Shown piece after piece: positions 9,245-17,892 of a stretch of DNA of 64,000 nucleotides. The position numbers and the translations under genes were made by a program. The notes under the pieces are model-generated. The model saw nothing but the letters and a program-made list of their open reading frames with translations, made no database searches and was not told the origin of the DNA. Position 1 is the stretch's first letter. Each line of letters opens with the position of its first letter. This DNA comes from DAOVRD01 sp964521715 (GTDB lineage: Bacteria > Planctomycetota > Brocadiia > SM23-32): contig CAZFSS010000003.1 in the NCBI GenBank assembly GCA_964521715.1, positions 1 through 64,000 on the forward strand, read 5' to 3'.

Positions 9245-9970
9245 ATGTCCCTTGCCGACCAGACACGGGCTCTGGGCGAAGAGGACCTCCCGCGCCGGAT
9301 CGTCGTGGCCGGCAAGACGTACCGGCACTGCAAGACTCTCAAGCATGACTTCGTTGGCGCCGTGGGCCTCTACGAGTGCGAGGGGGACCGCGTCGTCCTC
9401 AAGTCCTATCGCAGGGCGCCCCTGTTCGGGATGCCTACGGCGTGGGCCGGTCGGCTCATGGCGGCGCACGAGGCCGCCGTGATGCGGCAGGTCCAGGGCG
9501 TCGAAGGGGTGCCGTGCCTGCGGGCCCGGCTCGACCGCACCTCCATCGTGCGCGACTACGTACCCGGTGAGCCGCTGACCCGTCGGACCGAGGTCGGGCC
9601 GCAGTTCTTCGCCGAGTTCTTCGATCTGCTGGGGAAGGTGCACGGACGGGGCGTCGCCTACGTGGACCTGGAGAAGGCGGCCAACGTCCTGCTGGCGGAC
9701 GACGGGCACCCCTATCTGATCGACTTCCAGGCGGCCTTCTTCGTGCCCGATCGCTTCCTGGGCCGCACGCGGCTGGTCTGTGCCATCCGCAGGTTGCTTC
9801 AGGAGGTGGACCTCTACCACGCCCGCAAGCACCGCCGACGTCTGATGGGCGAGCACCTGAGCGAGGAGGAGATCGCGCGGTCCCGGCGCAAGCCGTGGCT
9901 GGTCGCGGCGGCGAACGCTCTGGACGCGCCGTTCAAGAAGCTCCGCCGGTGGCTGCGCGGGAAGGGCTGA
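9245..9970 (+). CDS. Kinase-fold protein resembling RIO/WaaP-type kinases
   Basis: The motif YVDLEKAANVLLADDG followed by YLIDFQ resembles the catalytic loop (D-x4-N) and metal-binding DFG-like Asp of small kinases such as lipopolysaccharide-core kinases and RIO kinases. A plausible ATP-binding lysine lies in RVVLKSYRR. The C-terminal 60 residues are very basic. The length (241 residues) suits a minimal kinase fold. The substrate cannot be told; a sugar or lipid in the envelope is one option. The ATG at 9245 was chosen over an upstream TTG; no strong ribosome-binding site is visible for either. Confidence 0.6.
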   Translation: MSLADQTRALGEEDLPRRIVVAGKTYRHCKTLKHDFVGAVGLYECEGDRVVLKSYRRAPLFGMPTAWAGRLMAAHEAAVMRQVQGVEGVPCLRARLDRTSIVRDYVPGEPLTRRTEVGPQFFAEFFDLLGKVHGRGVAYVDLEKAANVLLADDGHPYLIDFQAAFFVPDRFLGRTRLVCAIRRLLQEVDLYHARKHRRRLMGEHLSEEEIARSRRKPWLVAAANALDAPFKKLRRWLRGKG

Positions 9971-9994
9971 TAGGAGCGAGAGCGAGGCACGGCC

Positions 9995-12235
9995 TTGTCT
10001 GCCTCAGGGATGCTGGAACGTGCGGGAGTGCGGATGCGCAGGGCGCGCGGGCTGGCGCTGTGGGCCTTGCTCATAGTGCACCTCGGGGCTCCCGCCTTCA
10101 TGCGCTGCGCGACCTGTCAGGTGACCGCCGACGAGCTCCAGCAGCGGATCGTCCAGTTGACGGCTGCCGTCAGGGCCGGCCAGTCGCCCAACGGCTCCTT
10201 CGTGCGGGAGAGGTCCTCCTGGCCCATCGGGCAGACGGCCTTTGCCGTGCTGGCGCTGCGTTCAGCGGGCGTGCCTGCGGACGACCCGGCCGTGACGCAG
10301 GGCGTGGAGTTTCTGATCGGCCGGCAGCCCAAGGAAGAGCAGGGCGTCTACGAGACAGCGCTGAAGATCATGGCGCTCCAGAGCGTCGACCCGGTGCGTT
10401 ACCTGGACGAGATCTCGGCGGGCGCCCTGTACCTGATCGGGGCTCAGCAGGAATCGGGCGGGTGGCCCTACGGCAAGTCGGGCCGGACGGACAACTCGAA
10501 CTCCCAGTTTGCCATTCTGGGGCTCCACGCCGCTGCCACGGCGGGCGTGAAGATACCCGACGCCGTCTGGCAGGCGGCGTACAACTACTTTAGTGCGGGG
10601 CAGAATCCGGACGGCGGCTGGTCCTACCAGGTGCGTGCGGGCAACTCCTACGGCAGCATGACGGCCGCCGGCGTGGCCAGCCTGTACGTCTGCGACCTGT
10701 GGCTCCACGTCAGCCGGGGCCAGTGCGGCGTGTACGCGGACGAGACGCGCGTTCGGGCCGGCCTGGAATGGCTGGCCCGGAACTTCTCCGTCACCCGCAA
10801 TCCGAACAAGGACTCCTGGAAGTTCTACTACCTCTACGGACTGGAGCGCGCCGGCACGATCCTGGCCCGGCGCTACTTCGGCGCCCATGACTGGTACCGC
10901 GAAGGAGTCGAGCATCTGGTCGGCGATCCCGAACAGATGGTCCTTGCGCCGTCCCAGTACGAGTGGAAGTACCTGCAGCAATGCTACATGCTGCTGTTCC
11001 TGGCGAAGGGGAACGCCCCGTTGCTCATCCAGAAGGCCGAGTGGACAGGCGCCTGGAACACCTACCGCTACGACCTGAGGTTCCTGACGGAATTCATCGC
11101 GCGGAAGCTCGAGCAACAGGTGGACTGGCAGATCGTCCCGCTGGAGGCCCCGCTCGACCAGTTGATGGGCGCCCCCATCCTCTACATCAGCGGCAGGGGC
11201 ACGTTCCAGTGGACTCCGGAGCAGATCGGGCGTCTTCAGGATTACGTTCAGGCCGGCGGCTTCCTGCTGGTCGAGGCCGTCGGCGGCGATCCGGTCTTCG
11301 ATCGGTTGTTCCGCGGCTTTCTCCGGGAGCACTTCTCCGACTACTCCCTGGAGGTCCTCCCTGCCGACCATCCCATCTACTCGTGCTACTTCGACATCCC
11401 GGCAGGGGCGAGGCCCCGGCTGGAGGCCGTCAAGGGCCCATGCTGGATATCGGTCCTCTATGCGCCGCGGGGCCTATCCTGTCCCTGGGACGTGGCCGAC
11501 TACGGCGACGTCAACTTCCAACTGGGGACGAACATCGCTGCGTACGTGACGGGGCTGGAGCAACTGCAGGGCAAGCTGGTCAAGCCCGTCTACTACACCC
11601 CGACCCGGCAGGAGCCCGAGGCCCGGCGAGGCGCGTTCACCCTTGGCCAGGTGGTGTACGACGGCGAGTGGCAGCCCCACAAGATCGCCTGGCGGAAGGT
11701 GCTCGAGCTGGCCAACGAGAAGGCGGGCCTTCAGGTCTACAGCCGGCCGATACCCATCAGGGTCGACGTGGAAAGCCCGTTCCAGGCGCAGATGCTCTAC
11801 CTGACCGGGGTGCAGGAACTGGCTCTGAGCCAGGACGCCAGGGACGCGCTGAAGAGATACGTCGAACGGGGCGGCTTCATCTTCGCCGAGGCGGCGTGCG
11901 GCAGCGCGCGGTTCGACCGCTCATTCCGCGAACTGATGAAGGCGATGTTCCCCAAACAGGACTTGACGGTGCTGCCCATCGGCCACGCTCTATATGAACT
12001 CGGGGAGCCGCTCGGCAAGATCGCTTACAGCCGGGCCGTGCTCGAGGCCGAACCCGGACTGGACCGCCCGATGCTCGAGTACGTCGAACTCGACGGCAGG
12101 GCCGTCATCGTTTACAGCAAGTACGATCTGAGCAGCGCGATAGACGGCCACCCCTGCTACACCTGTCCGTCCGTCCTGGAGCCCTCGGCCAGCCGGCTGG
12201 CGATCAAGATACTGCTCTACGGCCTGTCCAGTTGA
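9995..12235 (+). CDS. Prenyltransferase-fold (alpha/alpha toroid) plus DUF4159 protein
   Basis: After a signal peptide (ALWALLIVHLGAPAF) the first about 330 residues contain repeats of the squalene-cyclase/prenyltransferase toroid type (SPNGSF, ESGGWPYG, NPDGGWSY). Two DUF4159-like domains follow, at about residues 385-540 and 590-746, each with a GGFLLVEAVGGD or GGFIFAEAACGS motif and a region resembling DHPIY. Proteins of this build are frequent in Planctomycetota and often sit near DUF4175-type and MoxR-associated genes. No enzymatic role is established and the catalytic Asp motif of cyclases is not evident. A TTG at 9995 with GAGG upstream is given as start; ATG at 10033, after GGGAG, is an alternative. 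Confidence 0.7.
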   Translation: MSASGMLERAGVRMRRARGLALWALLIVHLGAPAFMRCATCQVTADELQQRIVQLTAAVRAGQSPNGSFVRERSSWPIGQTAFAVLALRSAGVPADDPAVTQGVEFLIGRQPKEEQGVYETALKIMALQSVDPVRYLDEISAGALYLIGAQQESGGWPYGKSGRTDNSNSQFAILGLHAAATAGVKIPDAVWQAAYNYFSAGQNPDGGWSYQVRAGNSYGSMTAAGVASLYVCDLWLHVSRGQCGVYADETRVRAGLEWLARNFSVTRNPNKDSWKFYYLYGLERAGTILARRYFGAHDWYREGVEHLVGDPEQMVLAPSQYEWKYLQQCYMLLFLAKGNAPLLIQKAEWTGAWNTYRYDLRFLTEFIARKLEQQVDWQIVPLEAPLDQLMGAPILYISGRGTFQWTPEQIGRLQDYVQAGGFLLVEAVGGDPVFDRLFRGFLREHFSDYSLEVLPADHPIYSCYFDIPAGARPRLEAVKGPCWISVLYAPRGLSCPWDVADYGDVNFQLGTNIAAYVTGLEQLQGKLVKPVYYTPTRQEPEARRGAFTLGQVVYDGEWQPHKIAWRKVLELANEKAGLQVYSRPIPIRVDVESPFQAQMLYLTGVQELALSQDARDALKRYVERGGFIFAEAACGSARFDRSFRELMKAMFPKQDLTVLPIGHALYELGEPLGKIAYSRAVLEAEPGLDRPMLEYVELDGRAVIVYSKYDLSSAIDGHPCYTCPSVLEPSASRLAIKILLYGLSS

Positions 12236-12264
12236 GGCGCCGGGCGGGCGCCGCGCCGTCGCCG

Positions 12265-13425
12265 TCAGGCCAGTTCGGCCAGCACCTCCTTCATGGCGGC
12301 CTTGGTGAGCCCTTCGCTCCGGGGGGCCGCCCGGCTGGTCCTGGGTTCGTAACCGCCCGTCTCGAATGCGTCCGCCGTGCAGAGGTAGCCGATGTTGCCG
12401 TCCGTGTAGCCGAGCACCAGCGTCTCTTCGGCGCTCGAAGCCTGCCTGCCGAACAGGGCGAACTCCACGAATGCCTCGCAGCCCAACGTCAGCAGGACGG
12501 CATCCCCCATCCTGAGGCCGTGCAGCGGCAGCAGGTGGGTCTTGGACTCGTCTTCCTTGTCCGGCAGAGGCACCTGGCGGAACGCCGTCCTGAGGGGCAC
12601 TGCGTTCAGGTCCCGCAAGTCCTCCAGGGCGTTCTGGACGGCCGATGCGGCGTCCCGGCCGTGCTGCTCGACCTCCTCGAAGGTGCCCCTGGCGCCGCTT
12701 TCAGTGATGCTGTAGTAGGGGTCCTGGTCGGCGCCGCATCCCTGCAGGAAGACGGCGAGGCCGTCGCCCCATTGCTCTTCCAGGTACCGCCGCGCAAGGC
12801 CCATCCACTCGGCCGACAGGCTCAGGTTTTCGCCGCCCAGCGTGGTGCCGTGCATCGGCGTGCTGAAGAGGACGACGTCGGGCCTGCGAGAGCGGGCGAA
12901 CCGCCAGACCGTCACCTCCTGCAAGGTCGGTCCGTTGGGGTTGTGGCCGAGCCCTACGTTCCCGTCGTCCTTGCGCTCGCGGCGGTTGCAGCCTATGTCC
13001 AGTGGGGCGCGTCCGACCGCCAGGGCTGCGGGCGCCATGTCGTCCATCGCGCTGCGCAGCGCGGCGAGGGTCTTCCGGATGACGTCCGCGCGGTATTGCT
13101 CCTGGTTCTCGACCTTCTCCTCGCCTCCGCCGAGGGCAGGACCGGCGTGCGTGTGAGACGTGTTCAGGAACACCTGCTCGGGTTCCAGGCCCGTCTCGTC
13201 CCGGATCGCGGACTTCACCTCCTGCGCCGTCTCGAGTCTGAAGAGGCACAGGTCGTAGGCCAGGATGGCGACCGTCTCGTTCCCGTCCCCCAGGGCTACG
13301 GCGTCGACGAACAGGTCGTCGTGAACGTCGGCCGCGCCCTTGGTGCGGGCCGCGTAGCCGACCATCCGTATGCCCAGGGGCGGCGTGATGCACTCCCGCC
13401 CGTGCCCAACCATCAGATTGCTCAT
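12265..13425 (-). CDS. Neutral/alkaline ceramidase-family protein, copy B
   Basis: The protein (386 residues) has the family landmarks GHGRECITPPLG at the N-terminus, NTSHTHAGP (zinc-site histidines), FSTPMHGTTLGG and FLQGCGADQDP. Eukaryotic and Pseudomonas neutral ceramidases are longer and have a C-terminal Ig-like domain; this short form has only the N-terminal catalytic-type domain, as in many Planctomycetota proteins whose substrate is unknown. There is no signal peptide, so it is probably cytoplasmic. GAGGAG precedes the start. It is the downstream partner of a paralogue at 13529-14692. Confidence 0.75.
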   Translation of the reverse strand: MSNLMVGHGRECITPPLGIRMVGYAARTKGAADVHDDLFVDAVALGDGNETVAILAYDLCLFRLETAQEVKSAIRDETGLEPEQVFLNTSHTHAGPALGGGEEKVENQEQYRADVIRKTLAALRSAMDDMAPAALAVGRAPLDIGCNRRERKDDGNVGLGHNPNGPTLQEVTVWRFARSRRPDVVLFSTPMHGTTLGGENLSLSAEWMGLARRYLEEQWGDGLAVFLQGCGADQDPYYSITESGARGTFEEVEQHGRDAASAVQNALEDLRDLNAVPLRTAFRQVPLPDKEDESKTHLLPLHGLRMGDAVLLTLGCEAFVEFALFGRQASSAEETLVLGYTDGNIGYLCTADAFETGGYEPRTSRAAPRSEGLTKAAMKEVLAELA

Positions 13426-13443
13426 CGCTTGCTCCTCGCTGTA

Positions 13444-13501
13444 AGAGCCTCTAACAGAATGACCCGTGGCCGCGACGGAGCGGCATTCTGTCAGAGGCTC
13501 T
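13444..13501 (-). other. Intercistronic 18-bp hairpin between the ceramidase paralogues
   Basis: The arms at 13444-13461 and 13484-13501 are 18 bp long with a 22-nt loop. The single non-complementary position becomes a G-U wobble in the minus-strand transcript, the direction of both flanking genes, which suggests an RNA element. It ends about 18 bases before the start codon of the downstream gene, just ahead of its ribosome-binding site, and no U-tract follows. Confidence 0.6.
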
Positions 13502-13528
13502 AGGGACGCGGCGCCCGGCCGCGCGCTC

Positions 13529-14692
13529 CTAATCCCAGAGCGCCTCGATCATCTCCTTTATGGCTTGCTTCACGAGCCGCTCGCACTCCGGCGTGAAGGG
13601 GCTTCCGACGGGGAAGTGCCGGTTGGCCTCCGTTTCGTAGCCGCCCGTCTCGTAGGCGTCGGCCGTGGGCAGGTATCCCACGCTGCCGTCCGTGTAGGCG
13701 ATGACCAGCGTCTGCTCCGCCTGCGAGACGCTGCGGCCGAACAGGGCGTACTCGACGAACGCCTCGCAGCCCAGGCCGACCAGCACGGCGTCGCCGAGCC
13801 GCAGGCCGTGCACGGGCAGAGGCCACGTTCTGGACTCGTCGTCCAGGAGCGGCAGATGCACGTTGCGCATGCCGTAGCGCAGCGGCAGCGGGAAGAGCTG
13901 GCGCGTGTGGTTCAGCGCCCTTGCGACGGCCGCCGCCGCGGTCCGCCCGTGCTGCTCCATCAGGTCGAAGTCCGCATTCTGGCGGTAGGGGTTCTGGTCG
14001 GCGCCGCAGCCCTGCAGGAAGACGGCGCGCACTTCGGGCATCTGCTCCTCCACGCGGCGGGCGGCCGCCCCCATCCACTCGGCGGAGATGCTCAGGTTGT
14101 CGCCCCCCAGCGTGGTGCCGTGCATCGCCGTGCTGAACAGCACCACGTCGGGACGGCCCGGCCTTGCGAAGCGCCAGACCGTCATCTCGGCCAGACGCGG
14201 CCCCTGGGGGTTCACGCCGAGCATGATCTTGCCCTCCGGGGTCATCTCCCGCCGGTTGCATCCGATGTCGACCGGCGCGGCGCCTCCCGCGAACGTGCTG
14301 TCGGCGGCGTCCTGGAGGGCGGCGTCGACCGCGTCCGCGCTCTTCTCGATAACGCTTCGCTCGTAGTCCTCAGTGCCGTGTTCGCCGTGCCAGGCGCCGA
14401 CCCGCGGCCCCGCGTGAGTGTGGGAGGCGTTCAACAGGACGCGATCCGCTGACAGCCCGGTCCTGTCCTCAATGGCGGACTTGATCCCGGCGACCAGCGG
14501 AAGGTCGAAGAAGCACAGGTCATAGGCCAGCAGCGCGGCCGTCTCCTCTGCGGCCCGGAAGGCGACGGCGTTCACGAACAGGTCGTCGTGCACCTGCCGG
14601 GCGCCCTCGGTGCGACTGCCGTAGCCCATCATCCTGGTTCCCAGTGGCGGGGTGATGCACTGCCGCCCGTGTCCGACCCGGAAAGGTGACAT
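13529..14692 (-). CDS. Neutral/alkaline ceramidase-family protein, copy A
   Basis: This 387-residue paralogue of the downstream gene shares the same landmarks: GHGRQCITPPLG, NASHTHAGP, FSTAMHGTTLGG, FLQGCGADQNP and a matching C-terminal YTDGSVGYLPTADAYETGGY. No secretion signal is visible. AGGAGG lies eight bases before the ATG and a promoter can be read at 14776-14804. The two genes clearly arose by tandem duplication and have since diverged. The real substrate could be a ceramide-like lipid or another amide or ester; nothing in the sequence decides this. Confidence 0.75.
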   Translation of the reverse strand: MSPFRVGHGRQCITPPLGTRMMGYGSRTEGARQVHDDLFVNAVAFRAAEETAALLAYDLCFFDLPLVAGIKSAIEDRTGLSADRVLLNASHTHAGPRVGAWHGEHGTEDYERSVIEKSADAVDAALQDAADSTFAGGAAPVDIGCNRREMTPEGKIMLGVNPQGPRLAEMTVWRFARPGRPDVVLFSTAMHGTTLGGDNLSISAEWMGAAARRVEEQMPEVRAVFLQGCGADQNPYRQNADFDLMEQHGRTAAAAVARALNHTRQLFPLPLRYGMRNVHLPLLDDESRTWPLPVHGLRLGDAVLVGLGCEAFVEYALFGRSVSQAEQTLVIAYTDGSVGYLPTADAYETGGYETEANRHFPVGSPFTPECERLVKQAIKEMIEALWD

Positions 14693-14716
14693 GCCGCCGG
14701 CCTCCTCGGATGCGGG

Positions 14717-14736
14717 GCGCCGGCGTCCGCCGGCGC
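14717..14736. repeat. Short perfect palindrome in divergent intergenic region
   Basis: GCGCCGGCG (14717-14725) and CGCCGGCGC (14728-14736) flank a 2-bp centre. It lies in the 5' leader of the minus-strand ceramidase transcript, in the 305-bp region between divergent transcription units. It may be an operator or simply GC-rich dyad symmetry. Confidence 0.3.
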
Positions 14737-14775
14737 TCGCCCGCGTGGTGAAGTTCGTCAGGTTCGGGACTGGGC

Positions 14776-14804
14776 CTTATAACCGCGCGGCGAGCTCGGT
14801 GCAA
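14776..14804 (-). promoter_or_regulatory. Promoter for the ceramidase-family pair
   Basis: On the minus strand TTGCAC (14804-14799) and TATAAG (14781-14776) are 17 bp apart. Transcription would give a leader of about 75 bases before the gene at 14692. Confidence 0.5.
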
Positions 14805-14875
14805 CCAAAAGGCCGGCTCGCGCCGGGGCGGCGCCACGCCGCAGTCCGGGACGTCCGGCCGAGAAGGCCAGTCAG

Positions 14876-14903
14876 TTGACACCGTCTGTGCGTGTGTTAC
14901 CAT
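14876..14903 (+). promoter_or_regulatory. Promoter of the CODH/ACS operon
   Basis: TTGACA (14876-14881) and TACCAT (14898-14903) are 16 bp apart, about 90 bases upstream of cooC. A perfect -35 and the position at the head of the cluster make this the likely main operon promoter. Its -10 is identical to that of the hydrogenase operon promoter at 42022-42050. Confidence 0.6.
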
Positions 14904-14997
14904 GTGGGGATGGCTTGTTGCCGGATGACTGAGGCGCAAGGCCATCCGAGGCTGCTCGCGGGGCACCCGTGACGGTAACAAGCTCGGACCGGCTCTG

Positions 14998-15801
14998 ATG
15001 AAGCTGGCAATCAGCGGAAAGGGAGGCGCGGGGAAGACCACCGTCGCCGTTTTCCTGGCCAGATACCTGGTCGAGCAGGGCCGGCCCGTCATCCTCATAG
15101 ACGCTGACCCTGACGCAAACACCGCCATGACGCTGGGGCTGGACCCGTCGCACCAGCCCGAACCGATATCCGAACTGAAGGACCTTATCTTCGAGCGGAC
15201 GGGGGCAAAGGGCACCGGGGGGGAGTTCTTCTCCCTGAACCCCCGCGTCGACGACGTGCCCGAACGTTACGCCGTCGATGCGGGCGGCATCAAGGTGCTG
15301 CGAATGGGAAGGCTGGCCAGGGGCGGCGCCGGCTGCTTCTGCCCCGAGAACGCATTCCTGAAGAGCCTGCTGGCCCACCTGCTCTTCGCCGACGACCAGG
15401 TCGTCATCATGGACATGGAGGCTGGTGTGGAGCACCTGGGGCGGGGCACGGCACAGGGCGTGGACAGGATGCTCGTGGTCGTGGAGCCCGGCCAGCGCAG
15501 CATCCAGACGGCACTCACCATCAAACGCTACGCGGCCGACATCGGGATCCGCGACGTCGCGGTCGTGGTCAATAAGATCCGGTCCGAAGAGGAGGTGCAG
15601 GCCATCCGGCAGCACCTGGAGGGCCTGCCCGTGGTCGGTCGCTTCCCTTACATGGATTCGGTCATTGCCGCGGACCTGGACGGCGTCTGTCCTTACTCCG
15701 GTTCGCGGGAGCAGAAGGAAGCGGTCCGCAACCTGCTGGCCGCGCTGGAGGAGACGGCGCGGGAGGAGGAGAACGTCGGCCATGCTTCGGCCGAAGCGTG
15801 A
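14998..15801 (+). CDS. cooC: CooC-type nickel-insertion ATPase for CODH/ACS
   Basis: A MinD/NifH-like ATPase of 267 residues with a deviant P-loop GKGGAGKTT (residues 7-15) and the CooC-specific CFC motif (Cys113, Cys115 in GAGCFCPENAF). In CooC these cysteines form the metal site at the dimer interface, and ATP hydrolysis supports nickel insertion into the C-cluster of CODH or the A-cluster of ACS. It is the first gene of the CODH/ACS operon, directly before the CODH subunit. The C-terminal YMDSVIAADLDG segment is also typical. Confidence 0.92.
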   Translation: MKLAISGKGGAGKTTVAVFLARYLVEQGRPVILIDADPDANTAMTLGLDPSHQPEPISELKDLIFERTGAKGTGGEFFSLNPRVDDVPERYAVDAGGIKVLRMGRLARGGAGCFCPENAFLKSLLAHLLFADDQVVIMDMEAGVEHLGRGTAQGVDRMLVVVEPGQRSIQTALTIKRYAADIGIRDVAVVVNKIRSEEEVQAIRQHLEGLPVVGRFPYMDSVIAADLDGVCPYSGSREQKEAVRNLLAALEETAREEENVGHASAEA

Positions 15802-15803
15802 CC

Positions 15804-15863
15804 GCGCGAGCATACGCCGCGCAGCGCGAGCATACGCCGCGCAGCGCGAGCATACGCCGCGCC
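15804..15863 (+). repeat. Three tandem copies of a 20-bp unit between cooC and CODH
   Basis: The unit GCGCGAGCATACGCCGCGCA occurs at 15804-15823, 15824-15843 and, apart from the last base, 15844-15863. It fills almost the whole gap between the cooC stop and the CODH ribosome-binding site. Each unit can fold into a small GC-rich hairpin. The period is not a multiple of three, arguing against a coding origin. Confidence 0.85.
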
Positions 15864-15884
15864 CCGCGCGGCATGGAGGCGATG

Positions 15885-17843
15885 ATGGCGAACGACAAGA
15901 AAGTAAGAAGCGCCGACAGCGCGTCGCAGCAGATGATCGAGCATGCCGCGGCGTGCGGGTTCGAGCTGGCCTGGGACCGCTACGAGGCGGTCAGTCCCCA
16001 GTGCGACTTCGGCGTGCTCGGCCTGTGCTGCAAGAACTGCGTGTTGGGACCGTGCCGGATCGACCCCTTCGGCGAAGGGGCTCAATGCGGCGTCTGCGGC
16101 GCCACGGCGGGCACCATTGCCGCCCGGAACCTGGCGCGGCACACGGCCGCCGGGGCGGCGGCGCACTCCGACCACGGCCGGGACGTCGTCCACACCTTGC
16201 TGCTGGCCGCCCAGGGCAAGGCCGAAGGCTACCAGGTCAAGAACGAGAAGAAGCTGCGCGCCCTGGCCGAGGAGTTCGGCATCGACCAGAAGGGCAAGGA
16301 CCTGAACCGAATCGCGGCCGAAGTCGCCGAAGTGGGACTGGCCGACTTCGGCCGGCAGGAAGGCGTGCTGCGACTGGTCAGCCGCGCGCCGGAACCCCTG
16401 CGGAAGAAGTGGCAGAGGGCCGGCGTGACGCCGACCGGCATCGACGCCGACATCGTCCGCCTCTTGCACGCCACGCACATGGGCGTGGACAACCAGCCGA
16501 TCCACATCCTGAAGCAGATGATACGGACGGCGCTCTCCGACGGCTGGGGCGGCAGCATGTATGCCACGGACGTCAGCGACGTGCTCTTCGGTGGCCCTGA
16601 ACCGATACGGAGCCGCGCGAACCTGGGCGTGCTGCGCGCGAAGGCCGTCAACGTCGTCGTCCACGGCCACGAGCCGACGCTGTCCGAGATGCTGGTTGCG
16701 GCCGCCCACGCGCCGGAGATCACCGCGAAGGCGAAGCAGGCCGGCGCCGACGGCGTCCAGCTCTCCGGCATCTGCTGCACGGCCAACGAGATCCTGATGC
16801 GCCACGGCATCCCGATCGCGGGCAACTTCCTCCAGCAGGAGCTGGCGCTGGCCACGGGCGCCGTGGACGCCATGGTCGTAGACGTGCAGTGCATCATGCC
16901 CGCCATTGCTCAGTTCGCCGGCAGGTTCCCCACCAGGCTCATCTCCACCTCCAAGAAGGCTGCGTTCGAAGGCGTCAAACACATGGAGTTCGAGGAGCAG
17001 CGCGCGCTCTCCTGTGCCAAGGAGATCCTGCTCGAGGCCATCGAAGCGTTTAAGGAGCGCGATCCGTCCAAGGCCGTGATCCCTGCAGAAGTGGAGGACC
17101 TGGTCGCCGGCTACACGGTCGAAAGCGTCTTCTCGACCCTGGGCGGCAGCTACCGCCCGCTGTTCAGGCCCCTGAACAAGGGCATCATGGACGGGCGGAT
17201 CCGGGGCGTGGCCGGCGTGGTGGGCTGCAACAACGTGAAGATCATGCACGACTGGGCCCACATCGAGATGGTCAGGGAGCTGATCCGCAACGACGTGCTC
17301 GTCGTGCAGACGGGCTGCTCGGCCATCGCCTGCGCCAAGGCGGGCCTGATGCGGCCGGAGGCGGCCCCGCAGGCGGGCAAGGGACTGCGGGAGATCTGCG
17401 AAGCCGTGGGCATCGCCCCCGTGCTGCACGTCGGATCGTGCGTGGACAACAGCCGCATCCTGCTCGCCTGCGTCGAGATGGTCAAGGAGGGCGGACTGGG
17501 CGACGACATATCCGACCTGCCGGTGGCCGGCGCCGCCCCCGAGTGGATGAGCGAGAAGGCCATCTCCATCGCCACCTACGTGGCCGCCAGCGGCATATTC
17601 ACCGTCCTGGCGGAGCCGTTCCCCGTCATGGGAAGCAGCCAGGTCCTGGACTACCTGACCAGGGGAATGGAAGAGGACTTCGGCGGCATGCTGGCGTTCG
17701 AGAAGGACCCGGTGAAGGCCGCCCACCTCATGATCGACCACATCAACGGGAAGCGGGCGGCCCTGGGCCTCGCCGAGATGATGTACGAGGCGAAGGGCGG
17801 TCCGGCCGGAGCGCCGCGCAAGGAGCCCGTGCCGGTGAGCTGA
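15885..17843 (+). CDS. cooS: Ni-Fe carbon monoxide dehydrogenase catalytic subunit
   Basis: Anaerobic CODH interconverts CO2 and CO at the [NiFe4S4] C-cluster. The N-terminal cysteines for clusters D and B are present (Cys40, Cys48/49, Cys52, Cys57, Cys68, Cys71). All expected C-cluster ligands can be seen: the His in VHGHEP, and cysteines in SGICCTANE, VVDVQCIMP, VVGCNN, QTGCSAIACAKAG and HVGSCVDNS. The length of 652 residues is usual. The ATG at 15885 follows GGAGG by five bases. Because acsB follows in the same operon, this can be the acsA-type partner of ACS or a CooS working through the ferredoxin next door; both roles are possible. Confidence 0.95.
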   Translation: MANDKKVRSADSASQQMIEHAAACGFELAWDRYEAVSPQCDFGVLGLCCKNCVLGPCRIDPFGEGAQCGVCGATAGTIAARNLARHTAAGAAAHSDHGRDVVHTLLLAAQGKAEGYQVKNEKKLRALAEEFGIDQKGKDLNRIAAEVAEVGLADFGRQEGVLRLVSRAPEPLRKKWQRAGVTPTGIDADIVRLLHATHMGVDNQPIHILKQMIRTALSDGWGGSMYATDVSDVLFGGPEPIRSRANLGVLRAKAVNVVVHGHEPTLSEMLVAAAHAPEITAKAKQAGADGVQLSGICCTANEILMRHGIPIAGNFLQQELALATGAVDAMVVDVQCIMPAIAQFAGRFPTRLISTSKKAAFEGVKHMEFEEQRALSCAKEILLEAIEAFKERDPSKAVIPAEVEDLVAGYTVESVFSTLGGSYRPLFRPLNKGIMDGRIRGVAGVVGCNNVKIMHDWAHIEMVRELIRNDVLVVQTGCSAIACAKAGLMRPEAAPQAGKGLREICEAVGIAPVLHVGSCVDNSRILLACVEMVKEGGLGDDISDLPVAGAAPEWMSEKAISIATYVAASGIFTVLAEPFPVMGSSQVLDYLTRGMEEDFGGMLAFEKDPVKAAHLMIDHINGKRAALGLAEMMYEAKGGPAGAPRKEPVPVS

Positions 17844-17892
17844 GCTGCGCGTCAGCTCTCACCCGTTCGGAATAGACAGAAGGATCGAGAAG

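Noticed and set aside
15804..15863. CRISPR array
   Set aside because: The repeats are directly tandem with no spacers and only 20 bp long, and no cas genes are nearby.
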